This document shows, piece after piece, positions 23,877 through 34,884 of a stretch of 64,000 nucleotides of DNA. The stretch is taken from positions 36,417,994-36,481,993 of the forward strand of contig OZ025264.1 of NCBI GenBank assembly GCA_964019135.1. Direction: 5' to 3'. Source of the DNA: Arenicola marina (Eukaryota > Annelida > Polychaeta > Arenicolidae). The translations under genes and the position numbers were made by a program. How positions within the stretch are numbered: the first letter of the stretch is position 1; each line of letters starts with the position of its first letter. The notes below the pieces were generated by a model that saw only the letters and a list, made by a program, of their open reading frames with translations, ran no database searches and was not told where the DNA came from.

Positions 23877-25392
23877 GGGGCCTGTCCACCCGGGATGGCA
23901 TGGCTTACTTTGGTGACAATACGGGCCTGTCCACCCGGGATGGCATGGCTTACTTTGGTCACAAACGGGCCTGTCCACCCGGGATGGCATAGATTATTTA
24001 GGTCACAATACAGGCCTGTCCACCCGGGATGGCATGGCTTACTTTGGTCACAATACGGGCCTGTCCACCCGGGATGGCATGGCTTACTTTGGTCACAATA
24101 CGGGCCTGTCCACCCGGGATGGCATGATTTACTTTGGTCATAATACGGGCCTGTCCACCCGGGATGGCATGGCTTACTTTGGTGACAATACGGGCCTGTC
24201 CACCCGGGATGGCATGGCTTACTTTGGTCACAATACGGGCCTGTCCATCCAGGATGGCATGGCTTACTTTGGTCACAATACGGGCCTGTCCACCCGGGAT
24301 GGCATGGCTTACTTTGGTCACAATACGGGCCTGTCCACCCGGGATGGCATGGCTTACTTTGGTCAAAATACGGGCCTGTCCACCCGGGATGGCATGGCTT
24401 ACTTTGGTCACAATACGGGCCTGTCCATCCAGGATGGCATGGCTTACTTTGGTCACAATACGGGCCTGTCCACCCGGGATGGCATGATTTACTTTGGTCA
24501 TAATACGGGCCTGTCCACCCGGGATGGCATGGCTTACTTTGGTGACAATACGGGCCTGTCCACCCGGGATGGCATGGCTTACTTTGGTCACAATACGGGC
24601 CTGTCCATCCAGGATGGCATGGCTTACTTTGGTGACAATACGGGCCTGTCCACCCGGGATGGCATGGATTACTTTGGTGACAATACGGGCCTGTCCACCC
24701 GGGGTGGCATGGCTTACTTTGGTCAAAATACGGGCCTGTCCACCCGGGATGGCATGGATTACTTTGGTGACAATACGGGCCTGTCCACCCGGGATGGCAT
24801 GGCTTACTTTGGTCAAAATACGGGCCTGTCCACCCGGGATGGCAAGGATTACTTTGGTGACAATACGGGCCTGTCCACCCGGGATGGCATGGCTTACTTT
24901 GGTCAAAATACGGGCCTGTCCACCCGGGATGGCATGGCTTACTTTGGTCACAATACGGGCCTGTCCATCCAGGATGGCATGGCTTACTTTGGTCACAATA
25001 CGGGCCTGTCCACCCGGGATGGCATGGATTACTTTGGTGACAATACGGGCCTGTCCACCCGGGATGGCATCGCTTACTTTGGTCAAAATACGGGCCTGTC
25101 CATCCAGGATGGCATGGATTACTTTGGTCACAATACGGGCCTGTCCACCCGGGATGGCATGGCTTACTTTGGTCAAAATACAGGCCTGTCCACCCGGGAT
25201 GGCATGGCTTACTTTGGTGACAATACGGGCCTGTCCACCCGGGATGGCATGGCTTACTTTGGTGACAATACGGGCCTGTCCACCCGGGATGGCATGGATT
25301 ACTTTGGTGACAATACGGGCCTGTCCACCCGGGATGGCATGGCTTACTTTGGTGACAATACGGGCCTGTCCACCCGGGAGGGCATGACTTAC
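23877..25392 (-). repeat. 45-bp tandem array, about 34 copies, in frame and open, each with a 5' splice site
   Basis: On the minus strand each unit is the last 37 bases of exon w11 plus 8 intron bases, with junction GACCAAA|GTAAGCCA. If read through, it encodes a 15-residue unit CHPGWTGPYCDQSKP. Because 45 is divisible by three and no stop arises, the frame stays open from w11 for about 1.6 kb. Tyr/Phe-Cys/Phe and Asp/His changes between units (YCDQ, YCHQ, YFDQ) show divergence. Every donor copy is in the same phase, so any of them would splice in frame to w12. Confidence 0.93.
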
Positions 25393-25503
25393 TTTGGTCG
25401 CAATACGGGCCTGTCCACCCAGGATGACACTGGCAGTGAAAGCCGTCAGATCGACTGGTGCAGAGTCCCTGTACACACGGGTCGGGGTTGCAGTGGTTGA
25501 TCT
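25393..25503 (-). CDS. Exon w11: EGF-like domain, source of the 45-bp array; possible variable 3' extension
   Basis: 111 bp when the first donor (CCAAA|GTAAGT) is used, phase 1/1, with acceptor GTTTCACAG. Residues run EINHCNPDPC, VQGLCTSRSDGFHCQC, HPGWTGPYCDQ. It lacks the DIDEC calcium ligands. Use of a later donor would append n x 15 residues of CHPGWTGPYCDQSKP, each adding half an EGF with two cysteines. The 111-bp form matches all other EGF exons and is taken as the main product. The extended form is a hypothesis. Confidence 0.88.
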
Positions 25504-25946
25504 CTGTGAAACACGTTGAAGGCAGGTGTAACACTAGGGTACAGCGGCCGATACCTCATGCTGGGGGCATATGGCGACATGGGAACGACGTCGGGGCCTG
25601 GGTAGCTAACATGTGTGACACGCCATACTCATAGCGAGGGAACAGACTAGTGTCCCCCCTCGGCTATCTAGGTTCTTACCGTACACACGGACATACTTAG
25701 TAATTTAGTCCCAGTTAGTCCTGAGCATTTCATTCAGGCGCAACTGCTTCACTTTTATTCAAGGCCTATTGGAATATCTAGTATGAGATTCAAAGGACGT
25801 TCATAGTGCAACGTAATATTTAATGCAATCGCAATTTACATTTCTCTTCCTGAGAATTGTACATTATGGCAACCACCGTTTAGCTGGCGTCTACATGTCG
25901 CATTAGATCTTTACAAACTTTATGTACCTTTTGAGAAAGCAATTTC
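25504..25946 (-). other. Intron w10-w11, unique part
   Basis: No exon, RNA or repeat recognised in about 440 bp between w11 and the 47-bp array. Confidence 0.55.
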
Positions 25947-27406
25947 AAGACCCACACACAGATCCCCTGTGTGTGGAGACATCGTGTTAAACCAAGACCC
26001 ACACACAGATCCCCTGTGTGTGGAGACATCGTGTTAAACCAAGACCCACACACAGATCCCCTGTGTGTGGAGACATCGTGTTAAACCAAGACCCACACAC
26101 AGATCCCCTGTGTGTGGAGACATCGTGTTAAACCAAGACCCACACACAGATCCCCTGTGTGTGGAGACATCGTGTTAAACCAAGACCCACACACAGATCC
26201 CCTGTGTGTGGAGACATCGTGTTAAACCAAGACCCACACACATATCCCCTGTGTGTGGAGACATCGTGTTAAACCAAGACCCACACACAGATCCCCTGTG
26301 TGTGGAGACATCGTGTTAAACCAAGACCCACACACAGATCCCCTGTGTGTGGAGACATCGTGTTAAACCAAGACCCACACACAGATCCCCTGTGTGTGGA
26401 GACATCGTGTTAAACCAAGACCCACACACAGATCCCCTGTGTGTGGAGACATCGTGTTAAACCAAGACCCACACACATATCCCCTGTGTGTGGAGACATC
26501 GTGTTAAACCAAGACCCACACACAGATCCCCTGTGTGTGGAGACATCGTGTTAAACCAAGACCCACACACAGATCCCCTGTGTGTGGAGACATCGTGTTA
26601 AACCAAGACCCACACACAGATCCCCTGTGTGTGGAGACATCGTGTTAAACCAAGACCCACACACAGATCCCCTGTGTGTGGAGACATCGTGTTAAACCAA
26701 GACCCACACACAGATCCCCTGTGTGTGGAGACATCGTGTTAAACCAAGACCCACACACAGATCCCCTGTGTGTGGAGACATCGTGTTAAACCAAGACCCA
26801 CACACAGATCCCCTGTGTGTGGAGACATCGTGTTAAACCAAGACCCACACACATATCCCCTGTGTGTGGAGACATCGTGTTAAACCAAGACCCACACACA
26901 GATCCCCTGTGTGTGGAGACATCGTGTTAAACCAAGACCCACACACAGATCCCCTGTGTGTGGAGACATCGTGTTAAACCAATACCCACACACAGATCCC
27001 CTGTGTGTGGAGACATCGTGTTAAACCAAGACCCACACACAGATCCCCTGTGTGTGGAGACATCGTGTTAAACCAAGACCCACACACAGATCCCCTGTGT
27101 GTGGAGACATCGTGTTAAACCAAGACCCACACACAGATCCCCTGTGTGTGGAGACATCGTGTTAAACCAAGACCCACACACATATCCCCTGTGTGTGGAG
27201 ACATCGTGTTAAACCAAGACCCACACACATATCCCCTGTGTGTGGAGACATCGTGTTAAACCAAGACCCACACACATATCCCCTGTGTGTGGAGACATCG
27301 TGTTAAACCAAGACCCACACACATATCCCCTGTGTGTGGAGACATCGTGTTAAACCAAGACCCACACACATATCCCCTGTGTTTGTGGAGCCCTGTGTTA
27401 ACCTAC
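25947..27406 (-). repeat. 47-bp tandem array, about 30 copies, hairpin in each unit, abutting the donor of w10
   Basis: Each unit contains CCACACACAG and CTGTGTGTGG separated by ATCCC: a perfect 10-bp stem with a 5-base loop. Some units have CATATCCCC, which weakens the stem by one pair. On the minus strand the unit begins like the start of the w10 intron (GTTAACACAGGG beside w10, GTTTAACACGATG in the units). The array therefore seems derived from intron bases a few positions after the donor, without exon sequence. Confidence 0.9.
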
Positions 27407-27517
27407 CGTCGCTACAGGTGGGTCCGGTCCAGCCCTGGAAACACGTGCAGGTAAAGCTGTCGATCTGGTCGAGGCAGTCACCCGACAGGCAGGGACTGGA
27501 GGCACACTCGTCGACGT
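27407..27517 (-). CDS. Exon w10: EGF-like domain
   Basis: 111 bp, phase 1/1, with acceptor GTTCACAG and donor GACG|GTAGGT. Residues run DVDECASSPC, LSGDCLDQIDSFTCTC, FQGWTGPTCSD. The calcium-binding motif C-L-D-x(4)-F-x-C-x-C is complete. Confidence 0.93.
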
Positions 27518-27596
27518 CTGTGAACAGGCCAGCGATACGGAAAGTGCAGTCCATGAAGCAATAACAGTCTGATCAGGCACTTTATGCACACAATTA

Positions 27597-27712
27597 TGGC
27601 TAATTGTCACCGCACCGGCAAATATTGTCACCCCACAGGCAAATATTGTCACCGCACCGGAAAATATTGTCACCGCACCGGCAAATATTGTCACCGCACG
27701 GGCAAATATTGG
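27597..27712. repeat. 21-bp direct repeat, five copies
   Basis: ATTGTCACCGCACCGGCAAAT and close variants repeat at 21-bp spacing in the intron between w9 and w10. This is independent of the splice-site arrays. Confidence 0.85.
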
Positions 27713-27807
27713 AGCCCATATCACAATTACATGTCGCAAAAGACCTTGTTGGAGTCGGGTACGTCATTGACCCCCCTATACGTCCACTGGTGCAATTCCC
27801 AACCGCC

Positions 27808-29030
27808 TGCAGTCACTGTTTACCTGTCCGCTGCAGTCTCTGTTTACCTGTCCCCTGCAGTCACTGTTTACCTGTCCGCTGCAGTCACTGTTTACCTGTC
27901 CCCTGCAGTCACTGTTTACCTGTCCGCTGCAGTCTCTGTTACCTGTCCCGTGCAGTCTCTGTTACCTGTCTCCTGCAGTCTCTGTTACCTGTCCGCTGCA
28001 GTCTCTGTTATCTGTCCCCTGCAGTCTCTGTTACCTGTCCCCTGCAGTCCCTGTTTACCTGTCCCCTGCAGTCTCTGTTACCTGTCCGATGCAGTCTCTG
28101 TTTACCTGTCCCCTGCAGTCACTGTTTACCTGTCTCCTGCAGTCTCTGTTTACCTGTCCCGTGCAGTCTCTGTTACCTGTCCCGTGCAGTCCCTGTTTAC
28201 CTGTCCCGTGCAGTCACTGTTTACCTGTCTCCTGCAGTCTCTGTTATCTGTCCCGTGCAGTCTCTGTTTACTTGTCCCGTGCAGTCCCTGTTTACCTGTC
28301 CCGTGCAGTCTCTGGTTGCCTGTCCCGTGCAGTCTCTGTTAACCTGTCCCGTGCAGTCTCTGTTTACCTGTCCGCTGCAGTCACTGTTTACCTGTCCCCT
28401 GCAGTCACTGTTTACCTGTCCGCTGCAGTCTCTGTTACCTGTCCCGTGCAGTCTCTGTTACCTGTCCCCTGCAGTCTCTGTTACCTGTCCGCTGCAGTCT
28501 CTGTTATCTGTCCCCTGCAGTCTCTGTTACCTGTCCCCTGCAGTCCCTGTTTACCTGTCCCCTGCAGTCTCTGTTACCTGTCCGATGCAGTCTCTGTTTA
28601 CCTGTCCCCTGCAGTCACTGTTTACCTGTCTCCTGCAGTCTCTGTTTACCTGTCCCGTGCAGTCTCTGTTACCTGTCCCGTGCAGTCCCTGTTTACCTGT
28701 CCCGTGCAGTCACTGTTTACCTGTCTCCTGCAGTCTCTGTTATCTGTCCCGTGCAGTCTCTGTTTACTTGTCCCGTGCAGTCCCTGTTTACCTGTCCCGT
28801 GCAGTCTCTGGTTGCCTGTCCCGTGCAGTCTCTGTTAACCTGTCCCGTGCAGTCTCTGTTTACCTGTCCCGTGCAGTCTCTGTTTACCTGTCCCGTGCAG
28901 TCTCTGTTTACCTGTCCCCTGCAGTCTATGTTTACCTGTCCCCTGCAGTCTATGTTTACCTGTCCCCTGCAGTCTCTGTTACCTGTCCTGTGCAGTCCCT
29001 GTTTACCTGTCCCGTGCAGCCTATGGTTAC
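27808..29030 (-). repeat. 23/24-bp tandem array, about 50 copies, each with an AG|GTAA donor core
   Basis: On the minus strand units read GGACAG|GTAAACAGAGACTG with single-base length changes (GTAAAC vs GTAAC). The array abuts the real w9 donor GACACAG|GTAACC, so the unit is about six exon bases plus the start of the intron. The first two units are 24 bp (in frame) and the third is 23 bp, which shifts frame. A segment of about 496 bp is duplicated inside the array (copies end near 28342 and 28838). Confidence 0.9.
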
Positions 29031-29141
29031 CTGTGTCGCACTTGGCGCCTGTGTACCCCGGGTCGCACTTGCATCTGTAGCTCTCTCCATGGGCACTGCA
29101 CGTGCCATATGCACAGGGTTGCACGTCACACGGGTCGTCTT
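29031..29141 (-). CDS. Exon w9: EGF-like domain with tandem (NAGNAG) acceptor
   Basis: 111 bp if the acceptor is CAG, or 108 bp (29031-29138) if the AAG three bases on is used. Both keep phase 1. Residues run EDDPCDVQPC, AYGTCSAHGESYRCKC, DPGYTGAKCDT. The donor is GACACAG|GTAACC. The first Cys follows DDP rather than DID, so it is a non-canonical calcium site. It sits directly after the CBM14 exon w8 in the protein. Confidence 0.88.
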
Positions 29142-29344
29142 CTGGACCGCAAATAAACATGGAAATATGGTTAGTGGTTGTGTTAATGCCTTGTAAGCCG
29201 TGCGTATTGCTGTGTGTAACCACCTCACTATAATAGCGACGATACGACTTGACTATCACACAGATCTCACCTACGGTGTCGGCGTCACAGACTATCACAC
29301 TAAGACCACACTTACGGTGTCGACGTCATAGACTATCACACTAA

Positions 29345-30273
29345 GACAGGTTTCGGATTGTGACGTCAGAGATTGGAAGGCGTGTCCTTACCGTTGTCAC
29401 AGTGACACGTTTCACATTGTGACGTCAGAGACGAGAAGGCGTGTCCTTACCGTTGTCACAGTGAAAGGTTTCACATTGTGACGTCAAAGACGGAAAGGCG
29501 TGTCCTTACCGTTGTCACAGTGACAGTTTCAGATTGTGACGTCAGAGATGGGAAGGTCTCTCCTTACCGTTGTCACAGTGACAGGTTTCAAATTGTGACG
29601 TCAGGAACGGGAAGGCGTGTCCTTACCGTTGTCACAGTTACAGGTTTTAGATTGTGACGTCAGGAACGGGAAGGCGTTTCCTTACCGTTGTCACAGTTAC
29701 AGGTTTTAGATTGTGACGTCAGAGACGAGAAGGCGTGTCCTTACCGTTGTCACAGTGACAGGTTTCAAATTGTGACGTCAGAAACGGGAAGGCGTGTCCT
29801 TACTGTTGTCACAGTGACAGTTTCAGATTGTGACGTCAGAGATGGGAAGGTCTCTCCTTACCGTTGTCACAGTGACAGGTTTCAAATTGTGACGTCAGAA
29901 ACGGGAAGGCGTGTCCTTCCCGTTGTCACAGTTACAGGTTTTAGATTGTGACGTCAGAGACGAGAAGGCGTGTCCCTACCGTTTTCACAGTGACAGGATT
30001 CAAATTGTGACGTCAGAAACGGGAAGGCGTGTCCTTACTGTTGTCACAGTGACAGTTTCAGATTGTGACGTCAGAGATGGGAAGGTCTCTCCTTACCGTT
30101 GTCACAGTGACAGGTTTCAAATTGTGACGTCAGAAACGGGAAGGCGTGTCCTTACCGTTGTCATAGTTACAGGTTTTAGATTGTGACGTCAGAGACGAGA
30201 AGGCGTGTCCTTACCGTTTTCACAGTGATAGGTTTCGGTTTGTGACGTCAGAGACGAGAAGGCGTGTCCTTAC
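29345..30273 (-). repeat. 58/59-bp tandem array, about 15 copies, with donor copies and TGACGTCA octamers
   Basis: On the minus strand each unit is about 27 bases of the end of exon w8 (GAGACCTGTCACTGTGACAACG is the genuine end) plus about 32 intron bases beginning GTAAGGACACGCC. Nearly every unit also holds TGACGTCA in its intron part. Units differ by point changes and 1-bp indels. The real donor is at 30274. Read-through ends at a stop soon after the first junction. Confidence 0.9.
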
Positions 30274-30492
30274 CGTTGTCACAGTGACAGGTCTCAGATT
30301 GCCATTCGCACCGCTTCTTGTTGTCGTCCCAGACGATGCCCCCGGCGGCACAGGGACGACGGTCGTGTAGGATGCCGTTGGAGCACGTGGCGTACACATC
30401 GCACCCGTGGCAGGATTGGTAGTCACCATCTGGATGGTTCTCGCAACTCTGGATACAACTACTTCCGGTACTCTTGCACCCGTCATCCTCAG
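30274..30492 (-). CDS. Exon w8: CBM14 (peritrophin-A) chitin-binding domain
   Basis: 219 bp, 73 codons, phase 1/1. The acceptor ATCTCCAG precedes 30492 and the donor is CAACG|GTAAGG. After a short EDDGCKSTGSSC lead the cysteines follow CBM14 spacing: QSCENHPDG, YQSCHGC, YATCSNG, RRPCAAGG and KKRCEWQ. The hydrophobic GIVWDDNKKRC segment, normally close to the chitin-contact face, is present. Extra cysteines lie at both ends (GCKSTGSSC and ETCHC), so additional disulfides are possible. It is one of two chitin-binding modules in the gene. Confidence 0.85.
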
Positions 30493-30842
30493 CTGGAGAT
30501 ATCATGGCATCGATTTACCGGAGACCCGTATGTGGAAGACATGTCAATATCGCATTTGTGGAAAAAGTAACTTCTCTGAAGTTGTAATGCTGATGTTTTT
30601 ATCATACAATGTAAATAATTAAAGTGTGCCTGAAATAAACGTGGATGGTTTCTCACAAACAGTTCAAGAGGCGTGCTTGGCGTGTTAAATCATTACATTA
30701 TATAGATCGATTCTAACGCTTGATGCAAACGAAATGTGATCATATTAATTATGAGTCTCCACGACAAATAGAAAATGAATCATACAACTTAAATATCGAC
30801 TTTCTATTAATTGCTCTTTAATTATGTATGCGCCTAGCTAAC
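30493..30842 (-). other. Intron w7-w8
   Basis: 350 bp, A+T rich, with no repeat or gene recognised. Confidence 0.6.
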
Positions 30843-31202
30843 CTATCATGCGTTTGGCTTTGCTTTTTGATCCAGTTGACTTGCCGGTGCCCTTGCTGCT
30901 AGATCCAGTTGACTTGCCGGTGCCCTTGCTGCTAGATCCAGTTGACTTGCCGGTGTCCTTGCTGCTAGATCCAGTTGACTTGCCGGTGTCCTTGCTGCCA
31001 GATCCAGTTGACTTGCCGGTGCCCTTGCTGCTAGATCCAGTTGACTTGCCGGTGTCCTTGCTGCCAGATCCAGTTGACTTGCCGGTGTCCTTGCTGCCAG
31101 ATCCAGTTGACTTGCCGGTGTCCTTGCTGCCAGATCCAATGGACTTGCCGGTGTCCTTGCTGCCAGATCCGCTCGGCAAGTCCTCCCCAGAGCCGGCGTC
31201 CG
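30843..31202 (-). CDS. Exon w7: Ser/Gly/Lys-rich 11-residue repeat region
   Basis: 360 bp, phase 1/1. The acceptor TGCATTCATAG (with a good pyrimidine tract) precedes 31202 and the donor is ATGATAG|GTTAGC. About nine copies of a 33-bp unit encode SGSKDTGKSTG variants (SSSKGTGKSTG and others) between an acidic lead (DAGSGEDLPS) and a basic tail (KSKAKRMI). It is a low-complexity linker, basic unlike the Pro/Thr linkers. An alternative upstream acceptor (TTCGCAG) in the same frame would add about 13 residues beginning NCDSSSF. If the weak GTTAGC donor is not used, the frame stops at TAG immediately after, so a short alternative C-terminus is possible. Confidence 0.65.
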
Positions 31203-31274
31203 CTATGAATGCAGAAAAGGACGATGAGTCACAGTTTTCTGCGAAGTGAATACTAACTTAGCAGCAAACCACAA

Positions 31275-32801
31275 TCATTAAGAGAGGTGACATACATCGT
31301 GTCTAAGTTATTAAGGGATGTAGAGAGGTGACATACATCGTGTCCAGGTCATTAAGGGATGTTGAGAGGTGACATACATCGTGTCCAAGTCATTAAGGGA
31401 CTTAGAGAGGTGACATACATCGTGTCCAGGTCAATAAGGGATGTAGACAGGTGACATACATCGTGTCTAAGTCATTAAGGGGTGTAGAGAGGTGACATAC
31501 ATCGTGTCCTGGTTATTAAGGCACTTAGAGAGGTGACATACATCGTATCCTGGTCATTAAGGGACGTAGAGAGGTGACATACATCGTATCCAGGTCATTA
31601 AGGGAAGTAGAGAGGTGACATACATCGTGTCCTGGTAATTAAGGGAAGTTGAGAGGTGACATACATCGTGTTCTGGTCATTAAGGGATGTAGAGATGTGA
31701 CATACATCGTGTCCAAGTCATTTAGGGTCTTAGAGAGGTGACATACATCGTGCCCAGGTCATTAGGGGAAGTAGAGAGGTGACATACATCGCGTCCAGGT
31801 CATTAGGGGAAGTAGAGAGGTGACATCCATCGCGTCCAGGTCATTAGGGGAAGTAGAGAGGTGACATACATCGTGCCCAGGTCATTAAGGGACGTAGAGA
31901 GGTGACATACATCGTGTCCAGGCCATTAAGGGACGTAGAGATGTGACATACATCGTGTCCAGGTCATTAGGGGAAGTAGAGAGGTGACATACATCGTGCC
32001 CAGGTCATTAAGGGACGTAGAGAGGTGACATACATCGTGTCCAAGTCATTAAGGGACTTGGAGAGGTGACATACATACTGTCTAGGTCATTAAAGGATGT
32101 AGAGAGGGGACATACATCGTGTCCAAGTCATTAAGGGTCTTAGAGAGGTCACATACATCGCGTCCTGGTCATTAAGGGACGTAGAGAGGTGACATACATC
32201 GTGTCCAGGCCATTAAGGGACGTAGAAAGGTGACATACATCGTGTCCAGGCCATTAAGGGACGTGGAGATGTGACATACATCGTGTCCAGGTCATTAAGA
32301 GACCTAGAGAGGTGATATACATCTTGTCCTAGTCATTAAGGGACTTAGAGAGGTGACATACATCGTGTCCAGGTCATTAAGGGACGTAGAGAGGTGACAT
32401 ACATCATGTCCAGGTCATTAAGGGACGCAGAGATGTGACATACATCGTGTCCAGGTCATTAAGAGACCTAGAGAGGTGATATACATCTTGTCCTAGTCAT
32501 TAAGGGACTTAGAGAGGTGACATACATCGTGTCCAGGTCATTAAGAGACCTAGAGAGGTGATATACATCTTTTCCTAGTCATTAAGGGACTTAGAGAGGT
32601 GACATACATCGTGTCCAGGTCATTAAGGGACGTAGAGAGGTGACATACATCATGTCCAGGTCATTAAGGGATGTAGAGAGGTGACATACATCGTGTCCAG
32701 GTCATTAAGGGACGTAGAGAGGTGACATACATCGTGTCCAAGTCATTAAGGGATGTAGAGAGGTGACATACATCGTGTCCATGTCATTAAGCGAAGTAGA
32801 T
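31275..32801. repeat. 41-bp tandem array, about 37 imperfect copies, near the acceptor of w7
   Basis: Units contain GAGAGGTGACATACATCGTG and TCATTAAGGGACGT with many substitutions. Divergence is higher than in the other arrays. It begins about 70 bases upstream (minus sense) of the w7 acceptor and ends about 290 bases from the w6 donor. Unlike the other arrays, it is not built on a 5' splice site. Confidence 0.9.
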
Positions 32802-33095
32802 AGAAGTCAACAGGATTACCAGGTACACTGTTAGCTGACAGAGATGAGAGGGTCGCTAACGGCATAACGACGTAACCCAAGCCAGTCAATGCCCGGTGAT
32901 TCAATGGTTTCCGAGGCGGATGTCAAGGTATCTCTCCAATGTGCCTTCGAATGCTTTATGACATAGCTCATACAGTACTTCAGAATCCAACAATGCCCCC
33001 CCCCCAAAACCTTCCTTCTGAGTAGCTTACGGCCTGGTATTCTGACCGCGGACGGTCACCAACAAGACAGGGCGGGATGGCCAATGGTCACCTAC

Positions 33096-33267
33096 GTAGT
33101 TCAGCCTCTTCATTGCACAGACTGCCTTTGCAGCAGTACCAGCATTGCGTGTAGAGGTAGTCGCACTGCAGACCGTCGTGGGAGGTACAGGCATCAGGGT
33201 GGATGCAGCCTTTCGTTATCTTCAATTCATCGCCATTTGGTCTGCTCTCAATAACTGTACCACAAGA
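33096..33267 (-). CDS. Exon w6: C-terminal part of a Ly6/uPAR (LU, three-finger) domain
   Basis: 172 bp, entering in phase 0 after CCACTCTAG and leaving in phase 1 at GAACTAC|GTAGGT. It starts SCGTVIESRPNG, continues GCIHPDACTSHDG, and ends YCCKGSLCNEE. The closing CC-x(4)-CN pattern is the hallmark of the three-finger fold, in Ly6, CD59 and uPAR proteins. Read with w5 the cysteines make a complete LU domain. If this donor is skipped, translation stops two codons later (ELRR then TGA), so a truncated isoform ending in the LU domain is possible. No GPI-anchor signal follows. Confidence 0.78.
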
Positions 33268-34297
33268 CTAGAGTGGAAAAAGAACTTAGTTATGCATAGT
33301 AACAATACCAACCGGAAATGTGTTCATTGTGTCATGAAGGAGGGTTTAGGTATATGTATGGTTGGTTTTTGACATATGGCATTCGGCCCAAATTACAAGA
33401 AAGTGTCATATTTCATCTCGTGGAGATGGCGATTGGAAAGGAACATGAGCTCAAAATATATGTACAACAAGATATACATAAAGAACCCTTTTGTCCCTAA
33501 CTATGTTACAAAGACAATATTAATGATTCCCTTAGATTATCGGCTTTGAATATGTAGCACGGAAGTTGCCGCAGCTCATCAATGCTTTCTGTGATCATTA
33601 ATTCTATAAATATAGCGAATTCTGGGTTCATCCAGTATATTCTAGGAATATAAATCTCACGTAAGGCTTTAAGCGAGGGACAACACAACAGAACATGGTA
33701 CTCATCGTCAGTGACGGGATACCCAGCATTCTCAGAAAGTAAACAAATTAGCTTTTCTATTCAGGTACCATCTCTCCTCCCTAGATCTACACCTAATCTA
33801 TGCGCGGAACATGTGAATGTGGCCAATGCGGATCTATAATTGTGGATGTTTACTTGTGTTAAGCATAATTAATGAAACATTTATCAGAGTAATAAGTACC
33901 CAGGCGACTAGCGTTTCTTACTCGTCCTTCCCATTCTTGTCGCTGTCTATTAGAGTTGGTTTAAGTTGTCTATGAATATTCTGACCTGTCCTACCCCTTG
34001 CTGAAGCCACACTATTCCACAACCCTTCTGCATTCATAGTTCTTTAACAGATGTTACCCACGTCGGCTTCCCGGCCTTATCCAAATTTAACAACACGTTA
34101 TAACACGCTTTTGGATACATCGCTGGTGACATATCAATCAATTTCAGCCAATACTTAATGCAGCGCATCATCTGACCAATTACTAATGGTGTTCTCCCGC
34201 AATCACCCAGTAAAGCGAGATGTCCTTGAAAAGAGAAACGAAGGTCATAAGAATGACGTCTCAAATCTATTTTCAAACAAATCGACCAGAAAACCAT
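33268..34297 (-). other. Intron w5-w6, unique part
   Basis: About 1 kb, A+T rich, with no exon or RNA gene recognised. Short open frames here lack domain features. Confidence 0.5.
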
Positions 34298-34884
34298 GTT
34301 TACATACCGACCGACTATATGGTGGCCACCAGTGTTTACATACTGACTGACTACATGGTGGTCACCAGTGTTTACATACCGACTGACTATATGGTGGCCA
34401 CCAGTGTTTACATACTGACTGACTACAAGGTGGCCACCAATGTTTACATACCGACTGACTATATGGTGGCCACCAATGTTTACATACCGATTGACTATAT
34501 GGTGGCCACCAATGTTTACATACCGACTGACTATATGGTGGCAACCAGTGTTTGACATACTGACTGACTACATTGTGCCCACCAGTGTTTACATACTGAC
34601 TATATGGTGGCCACCAGTGTTTACATACTGACTATATGGTGGCCACCAGTGTTTACATACTGACTATATGGTGGCCACCAGTGTTTGCATACTGACTATA
34701 TGGTGGCCACCAGTGTTTACATACTGACTATATGGTGGCCACCTGTGTTTACATACTGACTATATGGTGACCACCAGTGTTTACATACTGACTATATGGT
34801 GGCCACCAGTGTTTACATACTGACTATATGGTGTCCACCAGTGTTTGCATACTGACTATATGGTGGCCAAAAGTGTTTACATAC
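34298..34884 (-). repeat. 32/36-bp tandem array, about 17 copies, beginning at the donor of w5
   Basis: The left part has 36-bp units (with an extra GACT) and the right part has 32-bp units. On the minus strand each contains CAGTATGTAAACAC, matching the w5 donor region ATCG|GTATGTAAACAC. The unit seems to start right at the splice junction and to include only intron bases. Each also has the palindrome GGTGGCCACC. Confidence 0.88.

Noticed and set aside
23998-25500. Long open frames of about 490 residues on both strands over the 45-bp array
   Set aside because: A 45-bp repeat without stop codons opens several frames. Only the minus-strand frame that continues from the w11 EGF has a biological reading.
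25947-27406. CRISPR array
   Set aside because: The palindromic repeat has no variable spacers, no cas genes are present, and the context is a eukaryotic intron.
27604-29196. 530-residue plus-strand frame over the 23/24-bp array
   Set aside because: Low-complexity translation of the antisense of the donor array, with no start context or domain.
30843-31202. Tandem P-loop (G-x(4)-G-K-[ST]) motifs in GSKDTGKS repeats
   Set aside because: The match is a by-product of an 11-residue low-complexity repeat in what should be an extracellular linker. No nucleotide-binding fold surrounds it.
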